Assembly: GCA_964643965.1 (NCBI GenBank) | Contig: CAZXVH010000009.1 | Coordinates: 25,033 to 89,032, forward strand | DNA from: GCA-2746795 sp964643965 | GTDB taxonomy: Bacteria; Chloroflexota; Anaerolineae; Promineifilales; Promineifilaceae | Direction: 5' to 3' | DNA: 64,000 nt | Part shown: positions 59,613-64,000 of the stretch, in pieces | Layout of the letters: each line of letters starts with the position of its first letter | Position numbering within the stretch: position 1 is the stretch's first letter | The notes under the pieces: model-generated | Database searches by the model: none | Told to the model about the DNA's origin: nothing | Seen by the model: only the letters and a program-made list of their open reading frames with translations | Translations under genes and position numbers: made by a program

Positions 59613-59673
59613 TTTTTGCGTTCTAAATAACATAAAATTAACTTGTAACAAGATCGAGCAAGGAGATTTCAGG

Positions 59674-60042
59674 ATGAGATCCCGTACAGAAATGATGGTC
59701 GACCGTCTCAGAGACCTGCAAGCAGGCACCCCCGATATTGAAGCTTCCGCCGTTGTCAGTGTAGACGGTTTAATCATGGCTTCATCTCTACCTACCGATG
59801 TCGATGAGGATCGTATTTCCGCTATGTCCGCCGCCATGCTTTCTTTAGGTGATAGAATTTCCAATGAATTACGGCGCGGCACTCTGGAGCGCGTTTTCAT
59901 CAAAGGCAGCGACGGCATTATCGTCCTCATGGCCGTCGGTGAAGACGCCGTTCTCACTGTTTTAGCCCGCGCTCAAGCTAAATTGGGCCTCATCTTCTTA
60001 GATATGGGACGCGCAGCCAATGATTTGGAACGGCTCTTATAG
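59674..60042 (+). CDS. Roadblock/LC7 domain protein
   Basis: 122 residues from the ATG preceded by AAGGAGATTTCAGG; a longer frame begins far upstream without support. One Roadblock/LC7 domain fills the protein: LQAGTPDIEASAVVSVDGLIM, ISAMSAAMLSLGDRI, FIKGSDGIIVLMAVGEDAVL. In bacteria such proteins often serve as regulators of small Ras-like (MglA-type) GTPases, but no such GTPase is next to it. The gene has its own near-consensus promoter and a strong terminator, so it is a single-gene unit. Confidence 0.9.
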   Translation: MRSRTEMMVDRLRDLQAGTPDIEASAVVSVDGLIMASSLPTDVDEDRISAMSAAMLSLGDRISNELRRGTLERVFIKGSDGIIVLMAVGEDAVLTVLARAQAKLGLIFLDMGRAANDLERLL

Positions 60043-60077
60043 CAGCGAAAATTACAATTAGTATCCAACGTAAATCC

Positions 60078-60120
60078 GAGAGGGGCATGTCAGCTTAACC
60101 GACATGCCCCTCTCTCTTTT
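60078..60120 (+). terminator. Intrinsic terminator after the Roadblock gene
   Basis: GAGAGGGGCATGTC and GACATGCCCCTCTC pair over 14 bp with a 9-base loop, followed by TCTTTTT. The tail comes within 12 bp of the pyrG start, so the CTP synthase gene is read either by read-through or from a promoter within this region. Attenuation of pyrG is conceivable. Confidence 0.85.
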
Positions 60121-60131
60121 TGGAGAGAAAA

Positions 60132-61760
60132 ATGACAAAGTTTATATTTTTCACAGGGGGCGTCGTCAGTTCTGTGGGCAAGGGCGTCACGGCCGCAGCC
60201 CTGGGCAATCTGCTTAAAGCGCGTGGCTTCACGGTGGCGGTGCAAAAGCTCGATCCCTATATCAACGTGGATCCCGGAACCATGTCGCCCTACCAGCATG
60301 GCGAAGTGTTTGTCACTGATGATGGCGCAGAGACAGACCTCGACCTGGGTCATTATGAGCGCTTCATCGATATCAGCTTGAATCAGGCGTCCAACATCAC
60401 CACCGGACGGGTTTATGCGGAAGTGATCGCTCGTGAACGGCGCGGCGACTACCTGGGCGGCACGATTCAGGTCATCCCCCACATCACCAATGAGATCAAG
60501 CGCTGTATTCACCTGGTCGCTCAAAAAAGCGACGCCGACATCGTCCTGGTCGAGGTGGGCGGCACGGTGGGCGACATTGAAAGCCTGCCCTTTATGGAAG
60601 CGCTGCGCCAGATGCGTTCCGATGTGGGCAAAGATAATACCCTGTATGTGCATGTCACCTTTTTGCCTTATATCGGCGCCAGCGGCGAATTGAAGACGAA
60701 ACCCACGCAGCACAGTGTGCGTGAGCTGCGCAGCATCGGCATTCAGCCAGATGTGATTATCGCCCGCGCCGATCACAGCATCCCCCAGGAACATATCAAA
60801 AAGATCGCCCTCTTTTGTGATGTGCCGGAGAAGGCGGTTATTCCGGCCACAACCAGCGACATCCTCTATGCGGTGCCGCTGGAACTGGACAGCACCCATT
60901 TTGATGAGTATGTGATTGAGGCGCTCAAACTGCGGAAAACGCGCCGTCCCGATTTGAGCGAGTGGCAAGAGATGATTGCCGAAATGCGCAAACCCAAACA
61001 ATCGATTCGGGTGGGCATTGTGGGCAAATATGTGGAACTGCATGACGCTTACATGAGTGTGCGCGAGGCGCTGTACCACGCCGGTATTCCCAATAATCGC
61101 CAGGTGGATATCGAATGGATTCATTCCGGGGATTTGGAGAAAGGCAAGGGCTGGGAGCAGTTTGAAGGGCTGGATGGCATAGTGGTGCCGGGCGGTTTTG
61201 GCGAACGGGGCATAGAAGGCAAAATCCAGGCGGCCCGTTGGGCGCGGGAAAACCAGGTGCCCTATTTGGGATTGTGCCTGGGGATGCAGGTGATGTGTAT
61301 TGAATTTGCCCGTTTTGTCTTGAAGACAGATGACGTCAACAGCACTGAGTTCGATTCGCAAACAGACCATCCGGTGATCAGCCTGATGCCAGACCAACAT
61401 CAGTTGATGGATTTGGGCGGCACGATGCGCCTGGGAGCGTATCCCTGCAAATTGGAGCCGGGCACAAAAGCAGCCCAAGTTTACCAGGAGTCACTGATCT
61501 ACGAGCGCCACCGTCACCGCTGGGAATTTAATAACGATTATCGGGAAAGGTTGGGGGAACGGGGGCTGGTGTTTAGCGGGGTCTCGCCAGACGGCCGTTT
61601 AGTGGAAATTGCTGAATTGGCAGACCATCCCTTTATGCTGGGCAGCCAGTTCCACCCGGAATTCAAGAGCCGTCCGAACCGGCCTCACCCCCTGTTTAGA
61701 GGCTTTTTAGAAGCGGCCGTAAAGCGACAAGAAACACGCTTAGGCACGCAGAATAAATAA
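60132..61760 (+). CDS. pyrG: CTP synthase
   Basis: 542 residues. The ATG is chosen because TGGAGAGAAAA precedes it; the earlier TTG has no support. The synthetase domain opens with TKFIFFTGGVVSSVGKGVTAA (P-loop) and continues with KLDPYINVDPGTMSPYQHGEV. The glutaminase domain has the nucleophile in YLGLCLGMQVM and the HPEF motif near the C-terminus. The enzyme aminates UTP to CTP and is allosterically governed by GTP and CTP. It sits directly after a terminator whose stem overlaps its possible leader, a position where pyrG is subject to transcription attenuation in Firmicutes; here that is only an idea. Confidence 0.97.
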   Translation: MTKFIFFTGGVVSSVGKGVTAAALGNLLKARGFTVAVQKLDPYINVDPGTMSPYQHGEVFVTDDGAETDLDLGHYERFIDISLNQASNITTGRVYAEVIARERRGDYLGGTIQVIPHITNEIKRCIHLVAQKSDADIVLVEVGGTVGDIESLPFMEALRQMRSDVGKDNTLYVHVTFLPYIGASGELKTKPTQHSVRELRSIGIQPDVIIARADHSIPQEHIKKIALFCDVPEKAVIPATTSDILYAVPLELDSTHFDEYVIEALKLRKTRRPDLSEWQEMIAEMRKPKQSIRVGIVGKYVELHDAYMSVREALYHAGIPNNRQVDIEWIHSGDLEKGKGWEQFEGLDGIVVPGGFGERGIEGKIQAARWARENQVPYLGLCLGMQVMCIEFARFVLKTDDVNSTEFDSQTDHPVISLMPDQHQLMDLGGTMRLGAYPCKLEPGTKAAQVYQESLIYERHRHRWEFNNDYRERLGERGLVFSGVSPDGRLVEIAELADHPFMLGSQFHPEFKSRPNRPHPLFRGFLEAAVKRQETRLGTQNK

Positions 61761-61773
61761 CGTAGCAGAGATT

Positions 61774-61818
61774 TGAGATTAGAGATCGGTCGAATATTTA
61801 ATCTCCAATCTCAGTTTT
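61774..61818 (+). terminator. Hairpin after pyrG
   Basis: GAGATTAGAGAT and ATCTCCAATCTC pair with one mismatch over a 14-base loop, followed by AGTTTTG. The wording GAGATTAGA...TCGAATAT also occurs at 48231-48262, so it belongs to a dispersed microrepeat. Confidence 0.55.
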
Positions 61819-61827
61819 GTGCATTAT

Positions 61828-63372
61828 TTAATTCTCGTCCCGCTTCTGCACGATAACTGTTTTTTTCGCATTTTGTTCAGGAGTAGGGGGCGCGGCTTCC
61901 AACCGCCGCCACGCTTGCCGCAGCCACTCTAGTTCAACGGCCGTTTCTGGCAGTTCCCCATAGCGGATTTTGACGTAGGCGGCGGTGATGAGGCGCGTAT
62001 CAGCTTGATGTTCCGGCCAGGCGTGGTCGAGCGTGCTTTGGTATTCAAATGGCGTTTCAGCGGGCTGGCGGGCATAACCGCTGGCTGCCGCCGCCCGGCA
62101 CATGTTTTGGTAAAGGTGGCGGATGGAAGCGGCCGTACGCCAGCCGCGCAGTCGCTGCCAGCCCTGGCGCAGTTTATCACGGAAGTTCAATTTGTTTGCG
62201 GCGGCGCCGGCTGCGCTTTCCGTCCAGTCGCTCTTCCGTTCATTAAACTGCGCCCGACGGTAGACGCGATTTAAGGCCAGCGACACTGCCAGCGCCAAAG
62301 CGACCATGAGCAAGACCGTGATCAATTTGCTGCCTCCTGCCAACGCCGGGTTTGTCATGATTTCGCGGGTGGCTTCAGGCATGAAAACAGAGGAGTCGGG
62401 TTGAGGCGTGGACAGGGTGACAGCGCCGCCAAATTGGTTCATTAGCCACACCAATAGTTGGGCCAACAGGTGTGTGCCGCCTGAGAGCAAATTGAGCAAA
62501 GGGCTGAGGAGTACCAGGACGGTAGTGACTACCACTGCCCCACCGCTGGTGACGGCCAGCCAAACCGGGGCCAACCAGCCGATAAGCAGCAGGGAGGTGT
62601 GGCCGGTGGCGACCAGGGTGAGGAAAACGGCCGTTCCCACCACCCCTATCGCCGCCAAAAGAACCACCAACAGCCAGCGCGGATGCAGCAGCGCCGAGCG
62701 TCCCGACTGCGCTTTTTCTATTTCTTCGGCGCGGACCAGGGCAACGGCCGTTAACGCCGCTAAAAAGAAGAGCAAAATAAAAGGGAAGACGCGCCAGGGC
62801 AAATGATTACTGCTCCAGACGATGAGCAGCGGAGCCAGGATAAGCCCGCCCACGCGCAGGCGAATGCCAGCGTGATGTACTGAAAACGTTTTGCCCGCCA
62901 GCCGCAGTCCACGCCACCATAAAAAGAGAACCAGGAAAAACCAACCGCTGTCACGCAGCCAATTGATATTGCTAAAATCGGCCAGGTTGCGCCCAAACTG
63001 ACCCAGCCAGGCCAGGTCGAGCAGAGAGGCGGGCTGGTAAAATAAATTGCGTATAGTCAGTAAGTAAACAAACAAAAACGTAACAACCATTACCGCCCGC
63101 TGCCGCGAAAGAGAGATGGTGAGCAGTCCCATCAGCCGCGCCAGGTTGAGAGACAGGGCCATCAACAAAAGCAGCCAAAGCAGCAGCAGCGCCGCCGGCC
63201 ATAAGCGTATCCAGCGCACCAAGAGCACCAGCAGCGGCGTGAGCAAAGCCGCTTCCATGAGAAGCCAGGTTAAATAGAGCAGTTCATGTTGAAAATAGCC
63301 CCAGGCCACCATCCAGGGTGGCGTTTTGGCGCGGGAATCAAGGGGCAAAGGGGATGGCGTGGCGACGGTCAT
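61828..63372 (-). CDS. Polytopic membrane protein with C-terminal DUF4129
   Basis: 514 residues. About ten hydrophobic helices fill the first 350 residues. The cytoplasmic C-terminal domain (RHLYQNMCRAAAASGYARQPAETPFEY and RLITAAYVKIRYGELP) is DUF4129, commonly found at the end of transglutaminase-like membrane proteins in the MoxR-DUF58-transglutaminase cluster. Here the transglutaminase part is absent from this gene. Its ATG overlaps the stop of the DUF58 gene (ATGA). The pair probably acts with a MoxR ATPase encoded beyond the right edge. Confidence 0.8.
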   Translation of the reverse strand: MTVATPSPLPLDSRAKTPPWMVAWGYFQHELLYLTWLLMEAALLTPLLVLLVRWIRLWPAALLLLWLLLLMALSLNLARLMGLLTISLSRQRAVMVVTFLFVYLLTIRNLFYQPASLLDLAWLGQFGRNLADFSNINWLRDSGWFFLVLFLWWRGLRLAGKTFSVHHAGIRLRVGGLILAPLLIVWSSNHLPWRVFPFILLFFLAALTAVALVRAEEIEKAQSGRSALLHPRWLLVVLLAAIGVVGTAVFLTLVATGHTSLLLIGWLAPVWLAVTSGGAVVVTTVLVLLSPLLNLLSGGTHLLAQLLVWLMNQFGGAVTLSTPQPDSSVFMPEATREIMTNPALAGGSKLITVLLMVALALAVSLALNRVYRRAQFNERKSDWTESAAGAAANKLNFRDKLRQGWQRLRGWRTAASIRHLYQNMCRAAAASGYARQPAETPFEYQSTLDHAWPEHQADTRLITAAYVKIRYGELPETAVELEWLRQAWRRLEAAPPTPEQNAKKTVIVQKRDEN

Positions 63373-64000
63373 AAGGGTGGGGTGGCCTCCGTCACAGGCG
63401 GAGCGATGGCGCTGAGGGCGGCTTCGGTGGCAGCGTTGGCCGTCAAGCCGGCCGTGAAAGCGGGCGCCGTCTCGGAAATGTGATAGCTGAGGAGGCGGCC
63501 CAGGTTGGCCGGGGGCGGTTCGGCGGCCAGCGAGATGAGTACCACTTTACGCCCCGCTTCTTGCAGCCGGGTCAGCACTACCAGGATTTCATCGGTGACA
63601 ACGGCCGTGACCAACACCATCGTCGCCGCCCAGGGCAGCCGCGGACTTTCGCGCAGCATCATCATCTCAATGGAGCCGGTGGCAAACGCCGTGACTACCG
63701 CCAGCCCTTCCAGGATTTGGCTCAACTGCTCTGGGCTGCGGCTGGGCGGCACCCGGATGGGCTGATCGGAGTTGGGCACGGAGCCGTTGGCATAGACGCC
63801 TACTTCCCATTTTTGCTCCAGGCCGTAATGGGCAATAGAAGCGGCCACGCTCACCGCCCGTTCTAACAGGTCTGGGTTAAAGCCCATCCAATGTTTGGGG
63901 AAGGTAGCCACGTTGAGGAAAACGGCCGTTGTCAGCCCCACCGCCGGATCATATACCTTTGTTTGCAACTGACCGCGCCGGGCGGTGGCCTTCCAGTGGA
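63369..64000 (-). CDS. DUF58-domain protein (5' end outside window)
   Basis: 210 codons are visible and the frame runs open to the right edge. The first visible residues, HWKATARRGQLQTKVYDP, are the hallmark of DUF58, a vWA-like domain. The rest (WEVGVYANGSVP, VLVTAVVTDEILVVLTRLQEAGRKVVLISLA) is the second half of that fold. In this family an N-terminal membrane part precedes the visible region. DUF58 proteins are encoded with MoxR AAA+ ATPases that assemble or regulate surface complexes. It is translationally coupled to the DUF4129 gene. Confidence 0.82.
   Translation of the reverse strand, partial: HWKATARRGQLQTKVYDPAVGLTTAVFLNVATFPKHWMGFNPDLLERAVSVAASIAHYGLEQKWEVGVYANGSVPNSDQPIRVPPSRSPEQLSQILEGLAVVTAFATGSIEMMMLRESPRLPWAATMVLVTAVVTDEILVVLTRLQEAGRKVVLISLAAEPPPANLGRLLSYHISETAPAFTAGLTANAATEAALSAIAPPVTEATPPL

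Larger units (their letters stand above)
1..64000. repeat. Dispersed palindromic decamer AACGGCCGTT (HIP1-like), about 60 copies
   Basis: The self-complementary decamer AACGGCCGTT recurs through the window; I count about sixty exact copies by eye and a further two to three dozen copies of its core ACGGCCGT. Examples are at 697-706, 1720-1729, 50981-50990 and 59545-59554. Flanks often extend the symmetry, as in GAAAACGGCCGTTTTC. Copies lie within coding sequence (read as Asn-Gly-Arg, Thr-Ala-Val or similar) and in intergenic gaps. Exact copies are absent from the EF-G-2, S1, guaA, rpsF, ssb and rpsR genes, and present in most membrane and secreted protein genes. The function is unknown; the nearest known analogue is the cyanobacterial HIP1 octamer. 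Confidence 0.9.

Noticed and set aside
60090..61478. 462-codon minus-strand frame opposite pyrG
   Set aside because: Antisense shadow of the CTP synthase gene; it has no independent signals.
1..64000. Transfer RNA or ribosomal RNA genes
   Set aside because: Reading both strands I found no T-loop/anticodon arrangement or rRNA core sequence; short RNA genes could still have been missed by eye.

Overview
The window reads as a stretch of chromosome from a Chloroflexota bacterium (probably Anaerolineae-like; inferred, not proven). The pointers are an EF-G-2-type translation factor, DUF4012 and DUF2723 proteins in a polysaccharide operon, many secreted or anchored proteins with Thr/Pro-rich linkers plus SH3 or LysM modules, lipobox signal peptides with no LPS genes, and gingipain-like peptidases. 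About 50 protein genes are supported. I found no rRNA, tRNA, CRISPR array, prophage or insertion sequence.

Layout. 1-5 kb: a ClpA/B-like ATPase (cut by the left edge) behind folA and thyA, then sufE and a LiaF-like membrane protein. 5-11.6 kb: EF-G-2, a hydantoinase A and two related polytopic membrane proteins. 11.7-18.2 kb: guaA-xpt purine salvage, a polyprenyl diphosphate synthase, an alpha-oxoamine synthase and an O-antigen-ligase-like protein. 18.3-25.5 kb: a kinase fused to a caspase-like domain, a LysM lipoprotein, clpC and ribosomal protein S1. 25.7-43.1 kb: one long minus-strand surface/exopolysaccharide operon (Wzc-type tyrosine kinase, PqqD-like protein, two C25 peptidases, two anchored FN3-like proteins, flippase-like protein, GT2/sugar-phosphate-transferase fusion, DUF2723, DUF4012, SH3 protein, glutaminyl cyclase). 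43.1-53.2 kb: radA, a GH99-like LysM protein, sppA, rpsF-ssb-rpsR, a SurA-like protein, sucCD. 53.4-64 kb: a PTPS-related membrane protein with rsmD, purine nucleoside phosphorylase with xerD, a Roadblock protein, pyrG, and a DUF4129-DUF58 pair cut by the right edge.

How the parts fit. Nucleotide metabolism (folA, thyA, guaA, xpt, PNP, pyrG) and translation genes are conventional. The accessory character lies in the surface operon, whose genes are joined by 4-bp or shorter overlaps and so look translationally coupled. Glycan assembly and export (Wzc, GT2-PHPT, flippase, DUF2723, DUF4012) is there mixed with secreted cysteine peptidases and a peptide-binding PqqD fold.

The most striking sequence signal is at another scale. 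The perfect palindrome AACGGCCGTT occurs about sixty times by eye, inside and between genes on both sides of the window, where chance predicts well under one. It resembles the HIP1 situation in cyanobacteria. Several short dispersed repeat families also sit in intergenic gaps. All counts are by eye; family assignments come from motifs read in the translations, not from searches.
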